From Bacteroidales bacterium (lineage in GTDB: Bacteria > Bacteroidota > Bacteroidia > Bacteroidales > UBA932), in contig JAFUWZ010000017.1 of NCBI GenBank assembly GCA_017471045.1, positions 27,146 through 91,145 of the forward strand: DNA of 64,000 nt, given 5' to 3'. Positions 25,731-35,080 of the stretch are shown piece after piece; within the stretch, counting starts at the first letter, position 1, and every line of letters starts with the position of its first letter. Below the pieces are notes generated by a model, which searched no databases, was not told the origin of the DNA, and worked only from the letters and a program-made list of their open reading frames with translations. Made by a program: the position numbers and the translations under genes.

Positions 25731-25737
25731 AAATTTG
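25707..25737 (+). promoter_or_regulatory. Promoter of the phosphodiesterase gene, overlapping the terminator
   Basis: TTG (25707-25709) lies in the terminator loop; after a 20-nt spacer TAAATTTG (25730-25737) begins at the end of the terminator T-run. It is 20 nt upstream of the next ATG. Confidence 0.7.
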
Positions 25738-25757
25738 TCAGTCAAAACAAATTTCTT

Positions 25758-26954
25758 ATGAAACGCTTACTCCTTCTCCTTGTCTCGGTATTGGCCATCG
25801 TTCCCGCCTGTACGCAAAAGCGGGCCAATCTGACCGTCATTGTCTCCCTGGATGCATTCCGCTGGGATTTTACACAGATTCATCAGGCTCCCTGGCTGGA
25901 CAGTATCGGCCGGGCCGGCATCCAGGCCGTGATGCGACCGTCTTATCCTTCTTCGACTTTCCCGAACCATTATACGATCGCTACGGGCCTGCGTCCTGAC
26001 CACCATGGGATCGTCAACAGTGCTTTCTGGGACAGCGAGCGGGGTGTCCTGTATTCGATGGGTGACTCGGTAACTCGGAATCGTCCTTATTACTACGGCG
26101 GGGAGCCGATTTGGGTGACGGCCGAGAAGCAGGGCGTCCGTACGGCGAGCGTGTATTGGGTCGGCTCGGATATCCCGATCGGAGGCGTGCTCCCGGCGGA
26201 TTATAAGTATTGGTATGACGAGCCGCGCTTGACCTATCCGGAACGGGTGCAGGAGACGCTTCGTCTCGCTTCACTGCCCTCGAAAGAGCGTCCAAGCCTG
26301 ATCATGCTTTATTTCGACGATCCGGACTGGGCGGCCCATCAATTCGGACCCTCCGGGATCGGGACCGGGATGATGATCAGCCACCTGGACAGTCTGATGG
26401 GTGTGCTCTACACGGGCCTCCATGCCCTCCCGCACGGGGATAGGATCAACCTGATCGTAACGGCAGACCACGGCATGACGGACATCAGCGATGAACGTTT
26501 CATCCCGATCCCGGAAGTGATCGATACGGCGCTATGCGAACACATCGTATCGACCAATCCGACTACGATTTTCTCGAAGCCGGGTTGCAGGGAACAGATC
26601 CTGGATCAGCTCTCTAAAGTCGGACATATCAATGCCTGGAAATCCGAAGACGTGCCGGAACATCTGCATTACGGGACCAGCCCGCACCTGGGAGATATCG
26701 TGGTGGCACCTGATCTGGGCTGGCAGTTTGCTTTCACGCCCCGGGGGCTGCTCGGTGCGCATGGGTATGATCCCCAGGAGCCGGACATGCAGGTACTCTT
26801 CCGCGCTGCGGGACCGGACTTCAAGAAAGGATATATCAAGCCGGAGAAGTTTGACAACGTAGACATCTATCCGCTGCTGGCCCATTTACTGCACGTGAAT
26901 CCTGCCCGGACGGACGGGACCTTGGTTGAGGTCCAGGACCTCCTGGCACGATAA
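25758..26954 (+). CDS. Alkaline phosphatase-family lipoprotein (nucleotide pyrophosphatase/phosphodiesterase-like)
   Basis: 398 residues. Lipobox IVPAC (Cys18). Metal and nucleophile motifs of the NPP (type I phosphodiesterase/nucleotide pyrophosphatase) family are in order: VSLDAFRWD (Asp32), PSSTFPNHYT with the nucleophile Thr67, YFDDPDWAAHQFGP, TADHGM and GAHGYDP near the end. It would hydrolyse phosphodiester or pyrophosphate bonds of nucleotides or similar compounds at the cell envelope. It has its own promoter and lies 183 nt before the nuclease/receptor cluster, to which it may contribute functionally. Substrate is inferred from the family. Confidence 0.9.
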   Translation: MKRLLLLLVSVLAIVPACTQKRANLTVIVSLDAFRWDFTQIHQAPWLDSIGRAGIQAVMRPSYPSSTFPNHYTIATGLRPDHHGIVNSAFWDSERGVLYSMGDSVTRNRPYYYGGEPIWVTAEKQGVRTASVYWVGSDIPIGGVLPADYKYWYDEPRLTYPERVQETLRLASLPSKERPSLIMLYFDDPDWAAHQFGPSGIGTGMMISHLDSLMGVLYTGLHALPHGDRINLIVTADHGMTDISDERFIPIPEVIDTALCEHIVSTNPTTIFSKPGCREQILDQLSKVGHINAWKSEDVPEHLHYGTSPHLGDIVVAPDLGWQFAFTPRGLLGAHGYDPQEPDMQVLFRAAGPDFKKGYIKPEKFDNVDIYPLLAHLLHVNPARTDGTLVEVQDLLAR

Positions 26955-26957
26955 CAC

Positions 26958-27001
26958 TGACTTGAACTGAAAAAAGTGTCAACTTTTTTCAGTTCAAGTC
27001 A
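26958..27001 (+). terminator. 20-bp perfect inverted repeat after the phosphodiesterase gene
   Basis: TGACTTGAACTGAAAAAAGT (26958-26977) and its exact complement (26982-27001) flank the loop GTCA, 4 nt after the stop codon. The stem contains an A6/T6 stretch, so it resembles a bidirectional terminator, but the run of T lies inside the stem and not after it. Confidence 0.65.
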
Positions 27002-27137
27002 TCTCGAATATGCTTTCGAAAACCAAGTGCCGCTCTGGATGTTTGGATTTCTGTATTAGCTTTTTTTGTGGTTTTGACTTTATTTCTTAACTTGCATTGT
27101 TATACCCGCAAAAAAACAGCAAAATTAATAAGCCATT

Positions 27138-30100
27138 ATGAATCAACAATTTAAACTTAAACGATCCTTGATCTTCCTCCTGACGATGCTGCTGGGTATC
27201 TCCGCAGCAGCGCAGGTGACGACCTCCAGTATGGTCGGCCGCGTCGTGGACGAGGAGAGCGAACCCCTGGCCGGGACGGCCGTCGTCGCCGTCCACCAGC
27301 CCACCGGTACGCAATATTATGCCGTGACCAACGGCGACGGCCGCTTTTTCATCAACGGCATGCACGTCGGCGGCCCCTACAAGGTGGAAGTCTCCTTCCT
27401 GGGCATGGCGACGGTCGTGTACAACGACGTGCAGCTCAAGCTGGGCGAGGCCTACGAGATCAACCCGGTGATGAAATCGGTCAATGAGCTGAATGCCGTC
27501 ACCGTCGTGGGCGAGAAGCCTTTCAACGCCAGCATCACGGGCGCCGGGTCGAGCTTCAACCTGGAGCAGGTCGAAGCGATGCCGACGATCAACCGCAGCG
27601 TCTATGACGTGGTGAAGTTTACGCCGCAGGCCTCGCTCAACAAGAACGGCGGCATCTCCTTCTCCGGATCGAACAACCGCTACAACTCCTTCCTGATTGA
27701 CGGTGCCGTCGCCAACGACTCCTTCGGCCTGGCGGCTTCCGGTACCAACGGCGGCCAGACGGGCGCCAATCCGATCTCCTTCGATGCCATCGAGGAGGTC
27801 CAGGTCGTGATCGCCCCCTTCGACGTGCGCCAGAGCGGTTTCACGGGCGGCGCGATCAACACGATCACCAAGTCCGGTACCAACGAAATCAAGGGCTCCT
27901 TCTACTCCCACTTCTTCAACGAAGACTTGATCGGCACCACCCCCGGCAGCGCGGCGCAGATGCTGGACAACTGGAACCTGACCGAGCGGGCCAAGTACGA
28001 GAACGAACTGTACCAGACCTACGGCTTCACCCTGGGCGCCCCGCTCATCAAGAACAAACTTTTCCTCTTCACCAGCGGCGAATACTTCTCCAAGACCTAC
28101 CCCAACGCCTATTCTCCGGCCCTGGGCAGCTACGAGAACCGTCCGCTCAGCAAGCCGGTCGTGTACAAGGGCGAGCAGCTTGGCGACATCTTCAACGCTG
28201 CGATGGCTGATGCCGTGATAGAGAAATACAAGGCCACTTACGGGCCGGATACGGATTTTGCTGAGTCTTATGGACAGCATCAGGTCAAGGACCGCTCCAT
28301 CAACCTGATGGCCCGTCTCGACTGGAACATCGACGATGCCAACAAGTTGATGTTCCGCTATCAGTTCGCGGATGCCTATTCGGACAAATATGGCTCCGGC
28401 CGCTATACGTACTATTTCAACAACTCGTCTTATCTCCAGGCCAACCGGACCAATACTTTCGTGGCCGAGCTTAATTCGCGCCTGTCCGACCGGATGTCCA
28501 ACGAGCTGCGCGCCACGGCCGTCCTGGTCCGCGACCATCGCGACGTGCCTTACCAGGGCGCCACGATGTACATCCGCGACAAGATCACCTTCGACCTGGG
28601 CACGGAGTACTCCTCGGGGGCCAATTCGATGGCCAGCGACACCTACACGCTGACGGACAACCTGTCCATCTTCGCCGGCAAGCACAACATCACCCTCGGC
28701 ACGCACAACGAGTTCTTCAAGTTCAACAACGTCTATCTCCAGTACGCCAACGGCGAATACACCTTCGCCTCGCTGGCAGACTTCTTCGAGGACAACTACA
28801 ACAAATTCGACTACAAATACGCGGATCCCTTCTTCACGGGCGGCGAAACCCGCTGGGCCGCGACGACCTACGCCCTTGAGCTGGGCGCCTATGCGCAGGA
28901 TGAGTGGAAGCCTACGCGCAACTTCACCCTCACCTACGGCTTGCGGGTCGATGTCCCGATGCTGCTCAACAAGCCGACGGAGAATGCTGATTTCAACGCG
29001 ACCGCCTTCGCCCGGGACAACAATGAGTATGTCGGCGTCGTCCCGAAGGTCCAGCCGCTCTTCTCCCCGAGGCTCGGGTTCCGTCTCTTCATAGACGATG
29101 CGCACAAGTCCCTGCTGCGCGGCGGTGCGGGTCTCTTCACCGGCCGCGTGCCGTTCGTATGGTTGTCCAACGCCTACAACAACACCGGCATCGAGACCAA
29201 GTCTGTCACTTCGACGGTAACCGGCCTGCCGCTCACGAGCAATCCGTACACGGATATCATCAAGCCCGGCATCATCACCGGCACGACGGCGGGTGCCACG
29301 ATCAACACGCTCAACGAGAACTTCAAGTATCCGCAGGTGTTCCGCGCCAACCTCGGTTTCGACCAGGATTTCGGCATGGGCTGGAAGCTGACCCTGGACG
29401 CGATCTTCTCCAAGACGATGAACAACGTCTTCTTCGAGAACCTGGCGATCCGCAGCGACCATTCGGTCTATGGCGTGAACGCCGCCGCCGGCGTGGCCAA
29501 TCCCAACAGCGTCGCTCCCTACTATTCGATGGTCAGCAGCGCCTATTCGACGATCGTCGCCCTGATGACGACCAACAAGGGCTATAGCTACTCGCTGAGC
29601 GCCAAGCTGGACAAGCACTTCCCCTGGGGCCTCGACCTGATGGCTTCCTACACCTTCGGACATTCCTTCTCCGTCAACGACGGCACCTCCTCCGTCGCGT
29701 ACTCCAACTGGAAGTACAACTACGCGGTGGATACCAACTCCCCGGACGAACTGTCCTACTCCTTCTTCGACCGCCCGCATCACGTCAACGCCGTGGCGTC
29801 CTACGTTTCCCCGATGTACGGCCGCTTCCGCACGCACGTGACCCTGACCTACCAGGGCGATTCGGGCACCCGCTTCGCCTATACGATGCGCGAGTCCAAC
29901 GAGGATTTCAACGGCGACGGCCAGTTCGGCAACTCCCTGATGTACATCCCGACCCAGGCCGAACTGGTGCAGATGAACTGGACCGATGCCGAGAGTGCGG
30001 CGAAGTTCGAGAACTTCATCCGCCAGGACGAGTACCTGAGTTCGCACCGCGGCGAGTGGTCCCGCCGCTACGCCGGCATCGCTCCCTTCGAGCACCATTT

Positions 30101-30380
30101 CGACTTCCAGGTCACCGAGGACTTCTACTATGACAAGAAGCACGGCCGCAAGGTGCAGCTGATCGCCAACCTGATCAATGCTTCCAACCTACTCAACCGG
30201 GCTTGGGGCATGTATTACAGTTCCACCTACAACCGGACCATCCTGCAGCTGGACGCCCTGACCGCAGATGCCCAGGGCAACATGACTCCGACCTATTCGT
30301 TCTACGATGACAACCGGATCGGCCTGAACGACTTCAATTCCAGATGGAGATGCCAGCTCGGTGTCCGTGTCACATTCTAA
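27138..30380 (+). CDS. TonB-dependent receptor, Oar-like (receptor 2)
   Basis: 1080 residues. Signal peptide ISAAA-Q, CarboxypepD_reg domain (VTTSSMVGRVVDEESEPLAG) and plug with YNSFLIDGAVANDSFG and IEEVQVVIAPFDVRQSGFTG, then a long barrel ending CQLGVRVTF. It is a paralogue of receptor 1, 1.5 kb upstream. It opens a run of same-strand genes (18 nt to the next start) that includes two BACON lipoproteins and two nucleases. In that context it is a candidate importer for nucleic-acid fragments; no ligand-specific motif can be read. The AT-rich leader of ~135 nt has no convincing TAnnTTTG box. Confidence 0.9.
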   Translation: MNQQFKLKRSLIFLLTMLLGISAAAQVTTSSMVGRVVDEESEPLAGTAVVAVHQPTGTQYYAVTNGDGRFFINGMHVGGPYKVEVSFLGMATVVYNDVQLKLGEAYEINPVMKSVNELNAVTVVGEKPFNASITGAGSSFNLEQVEAMPTINRSVYDVVKFTPQASLNKNGGISFSGSNNRYNSFLIDGAVANDSFGLAASGTNGGQTGANPISFDAIEEVQVVIAPFDVRQSGFTGGAINTITKSGTNEIKGSFYSHFFNEDLIGTTPGSAAQMLDNWNLTERAKYENELYQTYGFTLGAPLIKNKLFLFTSGEYFSKTYPNAYSPALGSYENRPLSKPVVYKGEQLGDIFNAAMADAVIEKYKATYGPDTDFAESYGQHQVKDRSINLMARLDWNIDDANKLMFRYQFADAYSDKYGSGRYTYYFNNSSYLQANRTNTFVAELNSRLSDRMSNELRATAVLVRDHRDVPYQGATMYIRDKITFDLGTEYSSGANSMASDTYTLTDNLSIFAGKHNITLGTHNEFFKFNNVYLQYANGEYTFASLADFFEDNYNKFDYKYADPFFTGGETRWAATTYALELGAYAQDEWKPTRNFTLTYGLRVDVPMLLNKPTENADFNATAFARDNNEYVGVVPKVQPLFSPRLGFRLFIDDAHKSLLRGGAGLFTGRVPFVWLSNAYNNTGIETKSVTSTVTGLPLTSNPYTDIIKPGIITGTTAGATINTLNENFKYPQVFRANLGFDQDFGMGWKLTLDAIFSKTMNNVFFENLAIRSDHSVYGVNAAAGVANPNSVAPYYSMVSSAYSTIVALMTTNKGYSYSLSAKLDKHFPWGLDLMASYTFGHSFSVNDGTSSVAYSNWKYNYAVDTNSPDELSYSFFDRPHHVNAVASYVSPMYGRFRTHVTLTYQGDSGTRFAYTMRESNEDFNGDGQFGNSLMYIPTQAELVQMNWTDAESAAKFENFIRQDEYLSSHRGEWSRRYAGIAPFEHHFDFQVTEDFYYDKKHGRKVQLIANLINASNLLNRAWGMYYSSTYNRTILQLDALTADAQGNMTPTYSFYDDNRIGLNDFNSRWRCQLGVRVTF

Positions 30381-30398
30381 TCAAAGGAGGAAAGCGTT

Positions 30399-32816
30399 AT
30401 GAAACATATTTTCAGATTTATCACGGCGGTTCTTTGCGGCGCACTGCTGCTGTCCTGCGATTTCGACCCGTACCGGATCAACCTGTTGAGCGAGGGGATC
30501 AGCGTCAGCACGCAGGAAATCACCTTGGAGAGCACGGGCTCCGTCCCGGCCACTTTCGATCTCCAGGCTGCGGGCGACTGGATCATCGTCGCCCCGGAGG
30601 GACTGACCGTCTCCCCGAAATATGGCAATGGTCCCGCCACCGTCACAGTGACGGCTCCGGACAACGTGGACGAAGTCTGGCATGAGGTCCAGGGCCCCCG
30701 TTCGTTCAAACTCTCCGTCTGCGGTACGGACACGACGGTCCCGGTCCTGGTCAACCAGAAGGGCGAGGCCGGACTCGACGCCTCCCGCACTTATTCCAAG
30801 ATCACGGCTGCGGATGCGTTCGAGAGCGGCATGGGCTACCTGATCGTGGCCCCCGACAAGGACGGCGCCTACAAGGCCTGCGGCCAGGTCCCGGCTTCGC
30901 GCACCTACGGCTGGCCCTCGCTGGTCGCCCTCGAGGGCGACGGCGAGACCTTTACCCTGCCCGATGCCAGCCGCGCGCTGACCTTTGTCGGTACGCCCGA
31001 TTCTTTCCTGATCCGTCAGGCGGACGGCCGCTACTGGTACCAGACTGGCACCTATACGAGCTTCAATGTGACCAATGATCCCGAGACGGAGGGGTGCCTC
31101 TTCAAACTCAGTTTCGAGGACGACGGCACGGTGCGCATCGTCAACCTCGCGGTCAACAAGACGCTCCAGGCTTCGATGAAGGTCAACGGCGCCTCCTATG
31201 ACGAATATCTCTCAGACGCCGGCCTCGGCGACGGATGCGCCTGGCCCTTCCTGTACAAGGACAGCAAGGTCGCGACGGACGAGGTCCTGCTGGTCGCCGA
31301 TGCGACCGTGGATGCGATGGCCACCTCCGTTGACATCCCGGTCACTTCCAACGCCGCGACGGGCTGGCGCGTGCGCTGCCACGACGATTGGGTGAAGGAC
31401 TTCACCCGGAGCGGCAGCGGCAACGGCGTGATCCACGTCGAGTTCGACGCCAATACCCGTTACGATGCCGACCGCGTGGCCCAGATTATGGTGCTGGGCG
31501 AGACGACGGGTGCTACGATTACGCTGACCCAGGGCAAGTACGTCCCTTCGATCGCACTCGAGCCCGAGACGCTGACTGTGGCCGCCGACGCAACCACTGC
31601 CAAGTTCGCCGTCAAGGCCAATACTCCCTGGACGGTCACCTGCCCGGCGGGCGTGAGTGCCGATCCGGCCTCCGGCGAAGGAGATGCGACGGTTACGCTC
31701 TCTTTCGCGGCCAATGGCGGCGCCGGCGACCTGACGCATGAGATCAAGGTCAGCGGCAGCGATCCGCACCTCTCGGTCAAGGAGTTGACGCTGACCCTGA
31801 CGCAGCGCAGCGCGTCCAGCAAGACGCTGCCGTACAGCGAGAGTTTTGCCGATTCGTTCGGTGATTTCACCCTCAATGACGTGGCCCTGCCGTCCGGCTC
31901 CACCTATGTATGGAAGATCGACGCATCGAACCATTACGCGAAAGGCTCATCCTATTTCGGCGGCGCCAACCACGCTTCCGAGAGCTGGCTCGTTTCCCCG
32001 ACCCTTGACCTGTCCGAGGCGAAGAGCGCCCAGGTTGCCTTCCAGTTCGTCATGAACTACGGCACACCGGCCCTTTATCCCGAGGCCTTCTACGGCTATG
32101 TCATCGAGGGCGAAAACAAGACCCGGATCGATTTCAAGGGCATCCCCGCCAAGGGCTCCTGGACCTGGATCGAAGAGGTCGTGGACCTGTCCGCCTGGGT
32201 GGGCAAGAGCATCAAGTTCGCCTTCGTCTATACCTCCACGGACGCTGCGGCCTGCACGGTCGAGATCAAGAACGTCGCCTTCGACTTGAAGTCCTTCTCG
32301 GCCGCCGAGGTCCTCGCCGCCGCAAAAGACAAGGAGGTCCTGATGAAAGACGTCATCGTGACGATGGTTTACGGCAAGGGCTTCATGGTGCAGGACAAGA
32401 CCGGCGCCCATGTGCTTGTCTATCCGAATGCCGCCCCGTCCGTCCAGGTGGGAGACCGGATTGACGTGAGCGGCAAGATTGCCGTGTATGGCAATCTCAA
32501 CCAGATCGGAAAGCCCGTGGAGACGAAAGTCCTTTCTTCCGGCAATACCATCCCCTGGCCCACGCCCGCGACGCCCTCGGCTGCCGAGGTGGATGCCTTC
32601 ACCAATGACGTCCCCGGTTATCTCTACGCCAAGGTGACGGTCCAACTCGACGCCGGCAAAAACTATGAGGGTAAGATGGACGGCGGTTCCACGACGGTCA
32701 ACATCCAGTACGACAATGCCATCACGACACCCGAAAAGGGCGCGACCGTGACGGTGGCAGGCTATTTCTATGGCCATAACAACAAGGCTTATTTCTACGC
32801 GGTCTCCGCGGAGTAA
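30399..32816 (+). CDS. BACON / choice-of-anchor / OB-fold surface lipoprotein
   Basis: 805 residues, lipobox ALLLSC (Cys20). Visible order: a BACON-like Ig domain (about 30-125), a ~150-residue beta-rich module (AFESGMGYLIVAPDKDG onward), two more BACON-like domains (about 290-480), a jelly-roll choice-of-anchor J type domain (SYSFADSFGDF-like start, GANHASESWLVSPTLDLSE) and two C-terminal OB-fold-like units (EVLMKDVIVTMVYGKGFMVQD; VGDRIDVSGKIAVYG). BACON domains are common in Bacteroidota surface glycan- or substrate-binding proteins; OB folds often bind nucleic acid. It is preceded by a strong Shine-Dalgarno-like AAAGGAGG, unusual for this phylum. Most likely a surface binding protein for receptor 2. 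Confidence 0.75.
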   Translation: MKHIFRFITAVLCGALLLSCDFDPYRINLLSEGISVSTQEITLESTGSVPATFDLQAAGDWIIVAPEGLTVSPKYGNGPATVTVTAPDNVDEVWHEVQGPRSFKLSVCGTDTTVPVLVNQKGEAGLDASRTYSKITAADAFESGMGYLIVAPDKDGAYKACGQVPASRTYGWPSLVALEGDGETFTLPDASRALTFVGTPDSFLIRQADGRYWYQTGTYTSFNVTNDPETEGCLFKLSFEDDGTVRIVNLAVNKTLQASMKVNGASYDEYLSDAGLGDGCAWPFLYKDSKVATDEVLLVADATVDAMATSVDIPVTSNAATGWRVRCHDDWVKDFTRSGSGNGVIHVEFDANTRYDADRVAQIMVLGETTGATITLTQGKYVPSIALEPETLTVAADATTAKFAVKANTPWTVTCPAGVSADPASGEGDATVTLSFAANGGAGDLTHEIKVSGSDPHLSVKELTLTLTQRSASSKTLPYSESFADSFGDFTLNDVALPSGSTYVWKIDASNHYAKGSSYFGGANHASESWLVSPTLDLSEAKSAQVAFQFVMNYGTPALYPEAFYGYVIEGENKTRIDFKGIPAKGSWTWIEEVVDLSAWVGKSIKFAFVYTSTDAAACTVEIKNVAFDLKSFSAAEVLAAAKDKEVLMKDVIVTMVYGKGFMVQDKTGAHVLVYPNAAPSVQVGDRIDVSGKIAVYGNLNQIGKPVETKVLSSGNTIPWPTPATPSAAEVDAFTNDVPGYLYAKVTVQLDAGKNYEGKMDGGSTTVNIQYDNAITTPEKGATVTVAGYFYGHNNKAYFYAVSAE

Positions 32817-32842
32817 CCCGAAACTAATAATACGCGAACCAT

Positions 32843-35068
32843 ATGAAATGTAAACATTTGCTATTGGGCTTGATCGCCGCGTGTGCGGCGGTCTTCTCCT
32901 GTCAGCAGCCGGACCGGGACCTGTCGATGCCTTCCATCGAGATCAACCAGCGTTCCGCTTCCGTGGACATGCCGGCGTCGTCCTTTACGACGATGATCCT
33001 GACCAACCGGGCCTGGCGGGCTACGGCCGACGTGCCTTGGATCGCCATTGATCCGGAGAGCGGACAGGGCGATGCTTTCGGACAGACCGTCACGATTACG
33101 GTGCAGAAGAATATGGGCTACGACCGGACCGGCCACGTCACCTTCGACATCGTCTATGACAGTGCTACACTGCCGGTCTCGCAGGCCGGCATCGGAAACC
33201 CGGACGATTTCCTCATCTTCTACAACGACTTCGACCTCGAGACCGCGACCCAGACCTACGGATCCGGCGGATCGAGCTGGCCGTTCCTGGACCAGTTCGG
33301 CGGCTGGAAGAACGAGAAGGGCGTCGGCATCGCCAACCTCGAATATGCCTTCGGAGGTTTGTCCTGCCGCAACAACAGCAGTTCGAACGGCAGCTACTCG
33401 GATTACAGTGGGTCGGGCCTGAACAACCTCTTGTTCGGAACGGCCAATTACCTGGCCGTCAAGAACCTGGACCTGAAGGGAAACTCCACCTTCCGCCTTT
33501 CCTTCGGCTCGGAGAAGTATGACAACAACAACAAAGACTCCAATTTCAACACGAACGAGTTCTTCGTCTATGCCAGTGACAACGCGGAGCGGTGGGTGCC
33601 CATCAGCTACAGTTTCAACGGGACGGCGGCCGGCCGCTGGAACCTGGCCGAAGCCATCTTCTCCGTCCCTGCGGGCACGGAAAAGCTGAGCCTCTACCTG
33701 ATGGCCAGCGTGTCGAGCGTGTACCGCGTGGACGACCTCAAGCTGGAAGTCGTGCAGACTTCCGGCACCCTGCTGGATTTCTCTTACGGGATCGAGCTGG
33801 GCAGCGGCTCCGGCACCGGTGGCGGCGGCACGACGCCTTCGGACGACTATGGGGACGCACCGGTCAAGACGGTCAAGGAGTTCATCGACGCGGCCGACGG
33901 GAATACGTATTACAAACTCACCGGCAAGGTCAGCCGCTTCAGCTCCACGTACTGCAGTTTTGACCTGACGGATGACAGCGGCACCATCTATGTCTACAGC
34001 GTGGACAATAAGGACAGCTGGTCTTCCAAGATCAAGGACGGCGGCACAGTCACCCTCGCGGGTAAGTACTCCTACTATGAAAAGAACAGCCAGCACGAAG
34101 TGGTCAACGCCCAGATCCTCTCCTTCGACGGGGAGAGCGGCGGTAGCGGCGGGTCGGCCGGCGAGGTCCCGTTCAAGAAACTCGACCCTGCCTCCTTCCA
34201 GGAGGGTAAATACGTGATCGCATACCCCTCCGGCAGCAGCTTCGCCATCATGAAGAACGCCGTTCAGTCCAATTACTATGTGGCGGCTTCCACCTTCGAC
34301 CTGTCGGCCGGAACGGCCCCTACCGAGGAGCATATCTTCACCGTGGCCAAGTCCGGCAGCGGTTACACGATCCGGAACCACGAAGGCGGCTATGTCGGCG
34401 TGGAGATCAGCGGGACGCATTACAACCTCAAGCCGGGTCTTGCGACGCCTTATGTCTGGACCTTCACGGCGCAGTCCGACGGATCCATCGAAGCCCGTGG
34501 CAGCGACAGCGGTGATTATGTCCTGTCGTTTGACGCCGGCCACAACGACTTCACCCTCTTCAACAAGACTCCTTCCTATCCGACGTTCTACTATGTAGAA
34601 GGCGCTCCCTCCGGCGGTGGCGGCGATACGCCCGGCGGTGGCGGCAGCACCGACGACGGCTCGACGATCACCTGGGAAGTCGGCCTGTCCAATCAGAACT
34701 GGGCGGTGTCCAACAGCGCCGAATACGGCGCGGGCTTTGCCGCGACGGATGGCGGGATGACGGTCGCCTACTACAAGGCCGCTTCCACGACGACGCCCAT
34801 CATCGCCTCGGACAACCATATCCGTGTCTATAAAGGAAGCCACTTGTCCATCAGCGTGCCCGGCAAGACCATTACGGGCGTGGAGCTGAGTTGCCTCAAG
34901 GCCGGATCCTCCGTCTATTGCTATGACTTGACGGTAGCGGGCGGATCGACCGCCACGGCCGACAAGGATGCCCTGAAGGTGAGCTGGTCGGGCAGCATCT
35001 CGTCTTTCGAGGCGGATTCGCCCAACGGCCAGATCCGGATCTCAGAGATCAAAGTCACTTACAAATAA
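32843..35068 (+). CDS. BACON / OB-fold surface lipoprotein
   Basis: 741 residues, lipobox AAVFSC (Cys20). Order: an N-terminal BACON domain (about 30-118, with WRATADVPWIAIDPESG), and a choice-of-anchor-like jelly roll (FYNDFDLETATQTYGSGG, YRVDDLKLEVV). Next are a Gly/Ser/Thr linker, an OB-fold unit (YYKLTGKVSRFSSTYCSFDL, KDGGTVTLAGKYSYYE), a second Gly-rich linker and a ~140-residue module (FQEGKYVIAYPSG) resembling one in the preceding lipoprotein. A further Gly-rich linker leads to a C-terminal beta domain. Multiple flexible linkers suggest an extended surface-exposed protein. It lies 26 nt after its neighbour. Function is inferred from domain types and context. Confidence 0.72.
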   Translation: MKCKHLLLGLIAACAAVFSCQQPDRDLSMPSIEINQRSASVDMPASSFTTMILTNRAWRATADVPWIAIDPESGQGDAFGQTVTITVQKNMGYDRTGHVTFDIVYDSATLPVSQAGIGNPDDFLIFYNDFDLETATQTYGSGGSSWPFLDQFGGWKNEKGVGIANLEYAFGGLSCRNNSSSNGSYSDYSGSGLNNLLFGTANYLAVKNLDLKGNSTFRLSFGSEKYDNNNKDSNFNTNEFFVYASDNAERWVPISYSFNGTAAGRWNLAEAIFSVPAGTEKLSLYLMASVSSVYRVDDLKLEVVQTSGTLLDFSYGIELGSGSGTGGGGTTPSDDYGDAPVKTVKEFIDAADGNTYYKLTGKVSRFSSTYCSFDLTDDSGTIYVYSVDNKDSWSSKIKDGGTVTLAGKYSYYEKNSQHEVVNAQILSFDGESGGSGGSAGEVPFKKLDPASFQEGKYVIAYPSGSSFAIMKNAVQSNYYVAASTFDLSAGTAPTEEHIFTVAKSGSGYTIRNHEGGYVGVEISGTHYNLKPGLATPYVWTFTAQSDGSIEARGSDSGDYVLSFDAGHNDFTLFNKTPSYPTFYYVEGAPSGGGGDTPGGGGSTDDGSTITWEVGLSNQNWAVSNSAEYGAGFAATDGGMTVAYYKAASTTTPIIASDNHIRVYKGSHLSISVPGKTITGVELSCLKAGSSVYCYDLTVAGGSTATADKDALKVSWSGSISSFEADSPNGQIRISEIKVTYK

Positions 35069-35080
35069 TCCAGACGCACC

